This document shows positions 15,855 to 24,080 of a stretch of 41,264 nt of DNA, piece after piece. Numbering within the stretch: position 1 is the first letter of the stretch; each line of letters begins with the position of its first letter. The DNA lies in IMG/VR virus record IMGVR_UViG_3300024262_003478, positions 1 through 41,264 of that record; one strand, 5' to 3'. The notes under the pieces are model-generated. The model ran no database searches, was not told the origin of the DNA, and was given only the letters and a program-made list of their open reading frames with translations. Both the position numbers and the translations under genes were made by a program. This DNA comes from a virus.

Positions 15855-16366
15855 TTCGATTCCCAGTAACCAATATTTCCCATTACTTTGACATTACCAA
15901 GCTCGTTTACAAATTTGATAACCCATTGAGATACCTTTCTGGGATGTACCTTTGTATCGTGAAACAAAACTCTGCCACATCTTTTAACCAATTCAAAATC
16001 AGCTTTTACATTTTCATAAGAGTGATTGCCATCAATAAAAGCAAAATCAAAATCTATATCTTTGAGTATACTTTTTATATCTAATTCTCCCTTTACCAAA
16101 TGAAATGTAATTTTATCTGTGACTTTTAAATCATCCCACATTTTATATTTTTCGGGATAATCAACAATATCAAATGTATGAACTTTTTTTGCAAAATCTG
16201 CTATATATGCAACTGACATTCCTTTATATGTCCCTATTTCAATTGCTGTATTAATTTTTATACTGGGAAAAAATTCTATGAAATCCTTCTCCAAAGTAGC
16301 AGAACCAGAGCCCTTAAATAAATCATTATCTTTAGTATACTCAAACACACGTATCACTTTATTCAT
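15848..16366 (-). CDS. Class I SAM methyltransferase (Methyltransf_24/CmcI-like)
   Basis: Protein of 172 aa. Motif I is AIEIGTYKGMS (about 41-51), the acidic loop end is HTFDIVD, and DFAFIDGNHSYENVKADFELV with the later GRVLFHDTK gives the metal-assisted type seen in CmcI and sugar O-methyltransferases (Asp and His near FIDGNHSY). GGAG lies ten bases upstream of the ATG. It is in the glycosylation block, so a sugar hydroxyl is the likely substrate (inference). Confidence 0.78.
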   Translation of the reverse strand: MNKVIRVFEYTKDNDLFKGSGSATLEKDFIEFFPSIKINTAIEIGTYKGMSVAYIADFAKKVHTFDIVDYPEKYKMWDDLKVTDKITFHLVKGELDIKSILKDIDFDFAFIDGNHSYENVKADFELVKRCGRVLFHDTKVHPRKVSQWVIKFVNELGNVKVMGNIGYWESKC

Positions 16367-16367
16367 G

Positions 16368-17507
16368 TCAAACTCCTAACTCCCCTTGATAAATATAATA
16401 AGGTTCTGGCCCAAGCCAGAAATTATCATCTATAAAATCCTTTGCTTTCATATCGTTATATATTTTTGTCCCAGGCAACACCCATAATTGTTTTAATGAA
16501 CCCACGTTATCAGGCTGTATTATCTCCAAAAACTGCCTCGTTTCCTCTCTGGTCTGTTCATTATTTAACATTCCGTTATATATCATCAATGCACATAAAT
16601 TGATGCCAACTTCTTTTACTGCTAATGCTGCCTTGATATTTTGTTCAACTTTAATGTGCTTATTATATGCATCTAAAACCTGCTGGCTTCCTGATTCAAA
16701 CCCAATTGAAACTTCATAACAACCAGCTTTTTTGAGTAGATTAGCCAATTCGATGTCCATACCATCTGCTCTCATAGTTGCAAAGAAACGAATGCCCTTA
16801 CTGGCAAGACGGCCCATGATTTCTTTGGTAATATCAAGATTGCATGACAAGCTATCATCTTCAAATACAAAATGCCTTTTATTAAATCTGTCTATAATAT
16901 AATCTATTTCTTCTACGATATTATCAGCAGTTCTAACTCTGTATTTCTTCCAAACTTTATGCGTTGAGCAAAATGTACAATTTCCCGTGCAGCCCCTTGA
17001 TGCTATAATAGGCACTCTTATATCTGCTTTACCAATATATTTATCATTATCAAGATTCGCTAACTCCCATGCAGGAAATGGTATTGTATTAATATTAAGC
17101 TCAGGACTTTGTGTGAACTTATCACCATTACCAATTAAAATCTTCTCTAAACTTGCTTCCCCTTCACCAATAACTATGTAATCTATATATTCATAATTCT
17201 CTGCTAATTGCTGTGCCATAATTGAAGCATGAGGGCCACCAGCTATTGTTTTAGCATCGTATGTTTTGGCAATCTCTAAAACTTTTAAAGATTTATGCCT
17301 TCCTGGAGTAAGCATTTGCACACCCACAAAATCAGGCTTAAACTCTTTTAATTTTGCCTCAAAGTCAACCCAATTTCCTAAAAAGCCGTCATAATATTTA
17401 ACCTCGGCAATGTTTTTAATATAACCAGCTAAATACAATAATCCTAATACTGGATTTGAACGCCCACCCTGTGAGACATTAGGAGGGTTTACTAATAATA
17501 GTTTCAT
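16368..17507 (-). CDS. B12-binding radical SAM enzyme
   Basis: Protein of 379 aa. Residues 1-128 form a cobalamin-binding Rossmann domain (LLLVNPPN, GVQMLTP, IAGGPHAS, VIGEGEASLEKIL); the classic DxHxxG histidine is absent (DGFLGN), as in many base-off members. The radical SAM core follows with Cys173-x3-Cys177-x2-Cys180 in SRGCTGNCTFCS, then FEDDS and SIGFESGS. Such enzymes often methylate unactivated carbon. It ends one base before the ATG of the O-methyltransferase-like gene and overlaps the upstream methyltransferase by TAATG, so it probably modifies the sugars or acceptor made by this block. Confidence 0.85.
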   Translation of the reverse strand: MKLLLVNPPNVSQGGRSNPVLGLLYLAGYIKNIAEVKYYDGFLGNWVDFEAKLKEFKPDFVGVQMLTPGRHKSLKVLEIAKTYDAKTIAGGPHASIMAQQLAENYEYIDYIVIGEGEASLEKILIGNGDKFTQSPELNINTIPFPAWELANLDNDKYIGKADIRVPIIASRGCTGNCTFCSTHKVWKKYRVRTADNIVEEIDYIIDRFNKRHFVFEDDSLSCNLDITKEIMGRLASKGIRFFATMRADGMDIELANLLKKAGCYEVSIGFESGSQQVLDAYNKHIKVEQNIKAALAVKEVGINLCALMIYNGMLNNEQTREETRQFLEIIQPDNVGSLKQLWVLPGTKIYNDMKAKDFIDDNFWLGPEPYYIYQGELGV

Positions 17508-18193
17508 TATTTATTCTTGTGTTTCATAACAAATAATCCATCTAAACCTTTCCAACCTAAACCTGCAAACTTATTCTTATCTCTGAAATCAGCACCAGAT
17601 ATTAAATCATTATCAAATTTTATCTTCTTATATAGAGGATAATCCTCTTCTAATCCAAGTTTGTCCATTTGTTCAATATACCAATCTCTTGTTTGTGCAG
17701 TTCTTCTATTACCACCATACATGCTTCTAACAGGAAATATAAAATTAGGTGGATAACCTTTACGTCTAAATAAAAAATGAAACCATGTTTGAATATATAA
17801 AAGTAAAGTATCTGTAAAAATTTGAGATAACCCCTTTAAAGCAATAAGAATTTCATCTTCTTCAAGGTATTCTATGGTATTAATTGCAAATACAATCTCC
17901 CATTTTTTATCCCAATTAACTGTATCTATCATATCGGCCTGAAAAACATTTTTAGCAATAGAATTGTCAACTGCATATTGCACAATATCAAATCCTTCAG
18001 CGTTCTCACCTAATTCTTGCAGATAATGAGTTATCCATCCCATGCCACAACCAACTTCAAGTATCTTCTTATTATGAAAATATTTTGATATTACTTTGGC
18101 AGATTCTGGATAATGAATTGTTCGTTGTGTATTATTTTCTGCATTATTACGTGAATCAAAAAATTTTGGTTTAAATCTATCTGATTCTCTCAT
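17507..18193 (-). CDS. Class I SAM methyltransferase
   Basis: Protein of 228 aa with motif I ILEVGCGMGWITHYL (44-58), FDIVQYAVD after strand 2, FQADMID and WEIVFAINTIEYLEED after strand 4, the layout of Methyltransf_11/25 enzymes. The C-terminal part (about 150-225) is a lid with aromatic residues. Target unknown; its place between a glycosyltransferase and the B12 radical SAM gene points to a sugar or a glycolipid-like acceptor. Confidence 0.8.
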   Translation of the reverse strand: MRESDRFKPKFFDSRNNAENNTQRTIHYPESAKVISKYFHNKKILEVGCGMGWITHYLQELGENAEGFDIVQYAVDNSIAKNVFQADMIDTVNWDKKWEIVFAINTIEYLEEDEILIALKGLSQIFTDTLLLYIQTWFHFLFRRKGYPPNFIFPVRSMYGGNRRTAQTRDWYIEQMDKLGLEEDYPLYKKIKFDNDLISGADFRDKNKFAGLGWKGLDGLFVMKHKNK

Positions 18194-18928
18194 TTATTCC
18201 CATTCCTTTGGTATTTCTTTTAAATTGTCCTCTTTAATTAGTTTGTATTTTTTTTCAATAAAGTGCTTCTCACCATTCAGCGGTATCCCTTTTTTTGCAC
18301 TTCGTTGTGCCCATTTCATATATCTTTTCCCTTTTTCAAATAATTCAGCATCACTCTTAAGAAGTGAATAATGTTTTAATGCGATATTATTATCATGAAC
18401 TACGTTAAAACCCTCAATTCCTTTCATGATCCATTTGCCATTAAAACACAGATGCTCATGTACCTCACCATAATATTCCGTTCTGGTGTCTTTCCTATAT
18501 AGCCTTAGATGTGGTTCAAGTCCCCTGTCAGAATTTATTGTCTTAACATCTCTGATTAAATTTGCTGTCGGGAATACAAAACCAAATACATCCTTGTGCT
18601 TGTCGGCTCTTATTTCATCTATTAACCGTGATATTGATTTTGAATATGTCTCATCGACATCTATCTGCAAAACCCACTCTGATGTAACTTCTGCAAGTGC
18701 GATATTTTTCTGTTCTGAAAACGAATCTGGCATCTCGTTTATTCTTAAACATATATTTGCGCTATCCTGCTTTTGGAAGTATTTAATCTTATCTACCGTA
18801 TTATCTTTCGAGCCACCATCTATTATTACATACTGGTCAGGCTTGACATAATCCCTTAACCACTCAAGCGTTTGCAATATAAAACTCGATTCATCCTGAC
18901 AGATTGTTAGACTTGAAACTTTATCCAT
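18194..18928 (-). CDS. GT2 family glycosyltransferase
   Basis: Protein of 244 aa from the ATG at 18928-18926, which has AAGGAG seven bases upstream; an in-frame TTG six bases earlier is less likely. GT-A motifs: LTICQDESSFILQTLEWL, VIIDGGSKDNT (34-44), SFSEQKNIAL and the metal-binding DVDE (90-93). The region around 145-170 with YYGEVHEHL is typical of SunS/WaaE-like transferases. The start overlaps the end of the preceding gene by eight bases (ATGGATAA). Confidence 0.85.
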   Translation of the reverse strand: MDKVSSLTICQDESSFILQTLEWLRDYVKPDQYVIIDGGSKDNTVDKIKYFQKQDSANICLRINEMPDSFSEQKNIALAEVTSEWVLQIDVDETYSKSISRLIDEIRADKHKDVFGFVFPTANLIRDVKTINSDRGLEPHLRLYRKDTRTEYYGEVHEHLCFNGKWIMKGIEGFNVVHDNNIALKHYSLLKSDAELFEKGKRYMKWAQRSAKKGIPLNGEKHFIEKKYKLIKEDNLKEIPKEWE

Positions 18929-19670
18929 TCTCAAGCTCCTTAAATAACGCTAAATGCCATTCTCTAAATTTATCCCAAGTAAAATTTATTGAATACCTAT
19001 CCTTTTGCATTATAGATTTTTCAATAGACTTAAAATAGTTTATTAACTGGCTGTAATCCTTATATATAAAATCAATATCGGTTTTAAAGGTATGTATAAA
19101 ACCTATATCCCTTGACACTACTGGCACTCTTGCATATATGGCATTTAATATATCCATAGAGCCACCTTCCGCAAGTGATGTTTGAAGTAAATAATCTATA
19201 CTCTGGAAAAACTTATCATTGGTTATATCTGTATGTTTAAATTCAAAAATACCCAATAAATCCTTTTTAAGTCTCTCAAGTTCGCCTCTGTTTTTTCTAC
19301 CGGTTGAGTAATCTCTACCACTTGTTCCTATTACAATTTTCTTTTTGCTGTTAATAGAAATTCCCATATACGGGCATACCTTAATTTTAGAAGATTCTAT
19401 TCCGTGTTTTATAAGCTCGCTTTGTCCATAAGATGACATACAAATAATCAAATCAGCTTTGTCTAAAATAGTTGTATCATCATCATCAAGGTGCGTAAAG
19501 AACACAATATCAAATTTAGATTTTATGAGGTTAAAATGTTGCCAGTATTTCCAATTCACATAATATGTTATATCTGCTCTTTTGTTATCCAGAACTCTGC
19601 CAATTTTTACAATCTCTCTGCCAATTTTGTTGAGTATCCAACCATCGTCAGGGTATATTATTCCAATCAT
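18921..19670 (-). CDS. GT4-like glycosyltransferase (GT-B fold)
   Basis: Protein of 249 aa. The N-terminal half is a Rossmann-like domain with FFTHLDDDD and ADLIICMSS; the C-terminal half holds IVIGTSGRDY and the nucleotide-sugar signature TSLAEGGSMDILNAIYARVPVVSRDIG, with Glu in the usual position. It is shorter than the usual 350-400 aa of GT4 enzymes, so the N-terminal domain is reduced. TAATG overlap with the 796-aa transferase. Confidence 0.75.
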   Translation of the reverse strand: MIGIIYPDDGWILNKIGREIVKIGRVLDNKRADITYYVNWKYWQHFNLIKSKFDIVFFTHLDDDDTTILDKADLIICMSSYGQSELIKHGIESSKIKVCPYMGISINSKKKIVIGTSGRDYSTGRKNRGELERLKKDLLGIFEFKHTDITNDKFFQSIDYLLQTSLAEGGSMDILNAIYARVPVVSRDIGFIHTFKTDIDFIYKDYSQLINYFKSIEKSIMQKDRYSINFTWDKFREWHLALFKELENG

Positions 19671-22060
19671 TAGTATGCTCTCTTATTACTTTTATGTTTT
19701 TTCCATTCAAAATCTTTCGTAGGTAGGGTTCCTATTTTTAAGCCAAGTTTCCATGCAACATAATCCAAAGATAACTGATCCCTATGTGAGCCATTTTCAA
19801 TCCCTCTCCAAACACCCTCGCCAAACTCTTTTACAATATCAGTATGTTTTCTTAAAATGATATTACCTGCATGTAATCCATAATCTTTCGGATATCCTTC
19901 CTTTGCGATTTTTGTAATTTGCCCATCTATAACATTTGGATAATCAAGCCTGTACTGCTTACAGACCTTTGCTTCCCCATATAAACATTTCCTGGCAAGA
20001 TGCAGTTTCATTAAAATATCACAATCATTAGTCAATAATCTGTTTATATCAACCAGTATTTTAAAATTACAATCTATATATAGACTAACTTCAGCATCTG
20101 GGAAGTATCTACATAAAAGCCACTTGTATAATCTTGATTGCCTTCTTGGCTCAAGTATCTGATCTACTTTTATCACATTCCAGAAATTACTTTTAATATC
20201 AGTATTGCTAAAGAGATAAAATTCCCAATCAGGATTTGGATAATGGTCTTCTATGATATTATCATATTCACCTATATTGACCGATACTACTATCTTATTA
20301 TGCTTTTGTTTTTTTTTTATGTTCGTTATCTTTACATCATTTGCTACATATATATCTGTATCCTTTTTTTTACGCAACCTTTCAAGCGCTTCTGCGGTTA
20401 CCTTTCTACTATTTATTTTGGATTCCACCGCTGTTCTGTGTCCATAATGATGCACATAGGAATGTTTAATCCAATAAGTTTTATATCCAACTTTTTTTAT
20501 ACGATTATAAAAATCAGTATCATCGTAATATGCAATAGGAGACATGCGATAATCAAATACCCCGATTTTATCTATCACATCCTTACTGGTAAGAAAACAA
20601 AATCCAACAAGTTCAATTTCCTCATATCCTCTTGGCAATATATTGGGAATATTCTGTATTTCTTCATCCTTCATATCAAATCTTCTTCTTGAATAATTTA
20701 TAATCATCTGTTTAGTTCTTGACCATGAAGTAGAGGGGCCAAGTAATCCTACATCCGGTAAGCTAAAACCAGCTTTAAGTTTTTTTAACCAATCTTTTGT
20801 AACTATAGTATCAGAATTCAAAAAACAGAGATAATTATAACTTGCTGTTTTAATGCCCTGATCAGTACCATAAGAAAATCCCTTATTTTCTTCATTAGTT
20901 ATCAATGTAAATCCAAGTTTTGCTTGCTGTTCAGATATATATTTTTTGGTAACTACGTTAGAGCCGTTATCTATTATAATAAGTTCATAATCAGAGGTAT
21001 ATTTAATCACGCTTTCAAGACATTTTTTAAAATAATCCAAGGCATCTCTTACAAGAATGATTACTGATACCCGAGATGTTTTTGTTTCTACCTTGCCAAG
21101 TTCTACGTCATTGACTACATATAAATCTGATGACTTTTTACGTTCGTCAAGTTTTTTCTTGTTCTCCCCTCTTGTAACTGTATTCAATCCCATTTCATTT
21201 GTAGTTTTACTTCCAAAATGATGGACATAAGAAGCCGTACACCATACCATTTTAAAACCAGTCTTATCAACCCTCCATGCAAAATCTACATCTTCATGCC
21301 AGGCAAGTCCATATCTTCTCCAATCAAATACTCCAATCTTATCAAATACTTCACGCTTAACAATCCAGCAAAATGCTGTAAGGCGAGTAATTGTATATTT
21401 TTCAGGGGCTATATCTGCATAGTGATTAATTGTAGTTTCATCTTCAATCTTAAACCTACCTATTGATTCTGGGATAGTCTGCATTGGAACTGTTCTACAA
21501 GTGGAAGGGCCTACTATTCCAACATTATTAGTATACTTAAATCCTTTAAGCATCCTTGGAAGCCAATCATGAGTAACCACACAGTCGGAGTTTATAAAGC
21601 AGATATAATCAAATGTAGCTATCTTTATACCCTGATTCCAACCGTAGGATATTCCCATATTTTCCTTATTGGTTATGAGCTTATAATCTATATACCCTAT
21701 ATTTTTAAGGTATTTTTTAGTCTCGGCATTAGAGCCGTTGTCTATAATTATGAGTTCATAGTTATCTGTATATAAAGCAATACTCTCAATACATTTCTTC
21801 ACATATTTAAGAGCATCCTTTATAAGGACAATTATTGAAACATTCTCGTGTTTTATATAATCTTTTAATTTTATAAATTCAGTACCATGTTTAGATATTA
21901 TGATTTTTTTAGATATTATGGTTTTACTTTCACTTGGATAATGTGCAACACCTTTATTTATCCATCTCTCAGCAATCTTATCTGGTATATTAGCCTCATC
22001 ACCCTTTTTATATCTTACTGGATGCAGATTCTTATCCCTGTTTAAAATTACCTTAATCAT
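19670..22060 (-). CDS. Three-domain glycosyltransferase with virion-type N-terminal module
   Basis: Protein of 796 aa from the ATG at 22060-22058, which overlaps the end of the preceding gene (ATGATTAA); a TTG start 57 bases earlier is less likely. Residues 1-45 match the N-terminus of the 121-aa protein next door (AERWINKGVAHYPSE against ADRLVNRGKAHLLPE). Residues 72-320 are a GT2 domain (IIIDNGSN, INSD 156-159, WHED 254-257). Residues 330-580 are a second, clearly duplicated GT2 domain (IIIDNGSN, LNSD 414-417, YYDD 511-514). Each ends in a similar SDLYVVNDV/TDIYVANDV segment. Residues 588-796 resemble the DUF616/TOD1-like transferase domain (EPRRQSRLYKWL, YIDCNF). It could add at least two or three sugars in succession. 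Confidence 0.85.
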   Translation of the reverse strand: MIKVILNRDKNLHPVRYKKGDEANIPDKIAERWINKGVAHYPSESKTIISKKIIISKHGTEFIKLKDYIKHENVSIIVLIKDALKYVKKCIESIALYTDNYELIIIDNGSNAETKKYLKNIGYIDYKLITNKENMGISYGWNQGIKIATFDYICFINSDCVVTHDWLPRMLKGFKYTNNVGIVGPSTCRTVPMQTIPESIGRFKIEDETTINHYADIAPEKYTITRLTAFCWIVKREVFDKIGVFDWRRYGLAWHEDVDFAWRVDKTGFKMVWCTASYVHHFGSKTTNEMGLNTVTRGENKKKLDERKKSSDLYVVNDVELGKVETKTSRVSVIILVRDALDYFKKCLESVIKYTSDYELIIIDNGSNVVTKKYISEQQAKLGFTLITNEENKGFSYGTDQGIKTASYNYLCFLNSDTIVTKDWLKKLKAGFSLPDVGLLGPSTSWSRTKQMIINYSRRRFDMKDEEIQNIPNILPRGYEEIELVGFCFLTSKDVIDKIGVFDYRMSPIAYYDDTDFYNRIKKVGYKTYWIKHSYVHHYGHRTAVESKINSRKVTAEALERLRKKKDTDIYVANDVKITNIKKKQKHNKIVVSVNIGEYDNIIEDHYPNPDWEFYLFSNTDIKSNFWNVIKVDQILEPRRQSRLYKWLLCRYFPDAEVSLYIDCNFKILVDINRLLTNDCDILMKLHLARKCLYGEAKVCKQYRLDYPNVIDGQITKIAKEGYPKDYGLHAGNIILRKHTDIVKEFGEGVWRGIENGSHRDQLSLDYVAWKLGLKIGTLPTKDFEWKKHKSNKRAY

Positions 22061-22418
22061 TCCACTTCTCAAACTTGTTTTTTTTCTTCCTTTTTCTTTT
22101 AGGTTTAGATTCTTCAAAACTTGTAAATCGTTCTGGGATAGGCTCTATTAAATCAACATCAGTTACAACCTCTTTTACTGGTTCAGCAAGTTCTCTAACT
22201 TCTCCTACTTTTATTTTTATTTTTTCTAATGGGACTTTAATAGGCCACTTGGCTTTTCCAGAATATTCCTCTATTACTTTTATTTCTTTTTTAGTAGGCA
22301 CGTAATCGCTGAAAGGTATTTCTGGTAGTAAATGCGCCTTACCTCTGTTGACTAATCTATCAGCTTCCCTCTGCCTTACTTCTTCTACCTTACCAGTTTT
22401 GTTAATTACAATTTTCAT
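22053..22418 (-). CDS. Small head-associated protein sharing a module with the big glycosyltransferase
   Basis: Protein of 121 aa encoded just after the major capsid gene. Residues 1-34 (MKIVINKTGKVEEVRQREADRLVNRGKAHLLPE as a whole; key part ADRLVNRGKAH) resemble short N-terminal modules of small proteins that follow capsid genes in many phages. The middle is Pro/Glu-rich and the end strongly basic (KPKRKRKKKNKF). TAGGAG precedes the ATG. It may be a head decoration or completion protein, or the acceptor/adaptor for glycosylation. The function is not known; the shared module is seen directly. Confidence 0.65.
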   Translation of the reverse strand: MKIVINKTGKVEEVRQREADRLVNRGKAHLLPEIPFSDYVPTKKEIKVIEEYSGKAKWPIKVPLEKIKIKVGEVRELAEPVKEVVTDVDLIEPIPERFTSFEESKPKRKRKKKNKFEKWND

Positions 22419-22437
22419 AAATACTCCTAAGATTAAT

Positions 22438-22459
22438 GCGGACTTTTAAGGTAGTCCGC
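22438..22459 (-). terminator. Stem-loop behind the capsid gene, probably an attenuator
   Basis: Perfect 7-bp stem GCGGACT/AGTCCGC (22438-22444 with 22453-22459) and eight-base loop, between the capsid stop (22474) and the start at 22418. No U tract follows, so it may slow or process the transcript, keeping the glycosylation genes below capsid level, rather than fully terminating. Confidence 0.5.
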
Positions 22460-22473
22460 TAACCTTTGCTATT

Positions 22474-23370
22474 TTAAAGTCCTGTAACTTTTGCGAAAGC
22501 ATTTACATCTCTCATTCTAAATGCTCTTCTAACCCATAACTTTATAGCTTCCATATTCTTTTCCCACAAATTATAAGTTTTTTCACCTATAGTAATAGTG
22601 GCTTGATTGGTTATGTCGTATTTTACTCCACCTCTTAAACCCTCAAACCCATATGTCCAATCTCCTACAATTAACTCATAAGCAGCGGGAGAACCAACCT
22701 TTAACATATTTCTGCTAAATCTTATGGGATAGCCATACAATGTTGCAGGCTCTTTTGCATTAGCAGGTTGAAATATGGGAAGTCCATCCTCATCTCTCAG
22801 ATTTCTAAGTCTTGCTTTTAGAGTAGTATGTGCAGCCCATGCTATATTATCCTGGAAACCATCTTCTTCTATACAACCCAATGCATTAGAAATATCTATA
22901 AGTAAATCATCTCCAGTTGGATATGCAATAATATGTTCTGCTGGAATATCTCCACTTATATTTTCCGCAAAAGTTCCTACATCTTCGTAACCCATATAGA
23001 TTCTATCCAGTTTTTTAGCAATAGCTTTTTCACACTCTCCTCTTAAGAAACTATCAACAGCTATATTTGCGTTTTCACTCCACTCTTCAGTTAGAGGCAC
23101 AATTACAGCTATTTCTTTTGTAGTAAGGGTTAGCTGCTCAAAAGTTCCTTTACTCTTAGGTTTTTTTCCACCTTCAGTTCCTACAACTCCAGCCTCTATT
23201 TCATCGCCAACCATATTTATATCCAGAGTCTTAGAAGTCATAGGCCACTTTCTAAGAAATGGTTGGCAAACAGATTTTATTTCAATATTACGTAACATCT
23301 CAACTGCTAATGGTGCTGGTACAACATACTTACCATCAGCATCAACTATTCCACTATAAAAATCACCCAT
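22474..23370 (-). CDS. Major capsid protein, HK97 fold
   Basis: Protein of 298 aa. The start (VVPAPLAVEMLRNIEIKSVCQPFLRKWPMTSKTLDI) and GTEGGKKPKSKGTFEQLTLTTKEIAVIVPLTEEW are typical of the N-arm, E-loop and P-domain of gp5-like capsid proteins; the later GLRGGVKYDITNQATI and WVRRAFRMRDVNAFAKV are the A-domain and end. There is no long delta domain, in keeping with a separate scaffold encoded upstream. AAAGGAG sits within the end of the scaffold gene (TAAAATG). Confidence 0.9.
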   Translation of the reverse strand: MGDFYSGIVDADGKYVVPAPLAVEMLRNIEIKSVCQPFLRKWPMTSKTLDINMVGDEIEAGVVGTEGGKKPKSKGTFEQLTLTTKEIAVIVPLTEEWSENANIAVDSFLRGECEKAIAKKLDRIYMGYEDVGTFAENISGDIPAEHIIAYPTGDDLLIDISNALGCIEEDGFQDNIAWAAHTTLKARLRNLRDEDGLPIFQPANAKEPATLYGYPIRFSRNMLKVGSPAAYELIVGDWTYGFEGLRGGVKYDITNQATITIGEKTYNLWEKNMEAIKLWVRRAFRMRDVNAFAKVTGL

Positions 23371-23371
23371 T

Positions 23372-23986
23372 TTATTTTCTCCTTTGTCTTATCATCTCAC
23401 CAAATAACTCATCAGGGTCTTTTGAACCTTTTAAATCTTTCTTGGCAAAGTTTCCACTACCAGGTTTGCCTAGTTCGGTTTCCTTGATAAGGTATGGTTT
23501 ACTTTTTGCTATTTTGTCTATTACCTGCTCTACAGTCTTTTGGTCTACATCTTCTTCAGAAGCCAGTTCAGCTTTAGCCAGAAGTTTTACAACATCTAAA
23601 TCTGCAAAGTTCTTATCGGATGCAACAGTTAGAATAAGATTATCAATCTCCTTGTCCTTATACTCTGTCTGGATGTCTACTAACTGTCCCTCAAGCTCTA
23701 AAATCTTCTTCTGCTGTTTTTCAGTATCTGACAATTTAGCATCTTCAAGTTTTTTAAGTTCTGCCTGAACCTTTGCAAATTCAGTCTTTAACTTTGACTT
23801 ATCGGTTCTGTACTTTTTAGCTTCTTCCCTAAGTTCCCTTACATAGCTGTAGTCAAACTTGCTTTTTCCTTCTAACTGGTCAATACTTGCCTGTATTGCC
23901 TTTGCCTCATCGGAGGTCTCTCCATGCTCACTTACAGCACTTTCAAGTTCCGTGTTTAGTTGCTCTAAACTTTTTTCGTCTGCCAT
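23372..23986 (-). CDS. Capsid scaffolding protein (Gp20-like)
   Basis: Protein of 204 aa, acidic and almost wholly helical with a long coiled coil (about 50-120: LREEAKKYRTDKSKLKTEFAKVQAELKKLEDA) and a basic C-terminus (GNFAKKDLKGSKD ... GEMIRQRRK) that would bind the capsid inner face. It is the phage minor structural protein GP20/scaffold type. AAAGGAAGTG precedes the ATG. Confidence 0.83.
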   Translation of the reverse strand: MADEKSLEQLNTELESAVSEHGETSDEAKAIQASIDQLEGKSKFDYSYVRELREEAKKYRTDKSKLKTEFAKVQAELKKLEDAKLSDTEKQQKKILELEGQLVDIQTEYKDKEIDNLILTVASDKNFADLDVVKLLAKAELASEEDVDQKTVEQVIDKIAKSKPYLIKETELGKPGSGNFAKKDLKGSKDPDELFGEMIRQRRK

Positions 23987-24013
23987 CTCGGCACTTCCTT
24001 TCGTTTCGTTGCA

Positions 24014-24041
24014 TAAAAAAAGACGTCCAAACTGATGTCTT
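24014..24041 (-). terminator. Intrinsic terminator upstream of scaffold and capsid genes
   Basis: Stem AAGACATC/GACGTCTT (24041-24034 with 24027-24020, one mismatch), loop of six, then a U tract at 24021-24015 on the minus strand, 28 bases before the scaffold ATG. A possible promoter TTGATG...TATATA just upstream (24078-24055) has poor spacing. Confidence 0.68.
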
Positions 24042-24080
24042 AGATATGCGGTTTATATATATTTAAAAATCCATCAAGGA

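Noticed and set aside
20138-20692. Rightward hydrophobic frame of 184 codons
   Set aside because: Mirror of the large glycosyltransferase; apparent membrane helices come from complementing Lys/Asn-rich codons.
15246-22418. Glycosylation genes as host DNA joined by misassembly
   Set aside because: The block is linked to phage genes by overlapping codons at the adaptor end and by the capsid-proximal small gene at the other.
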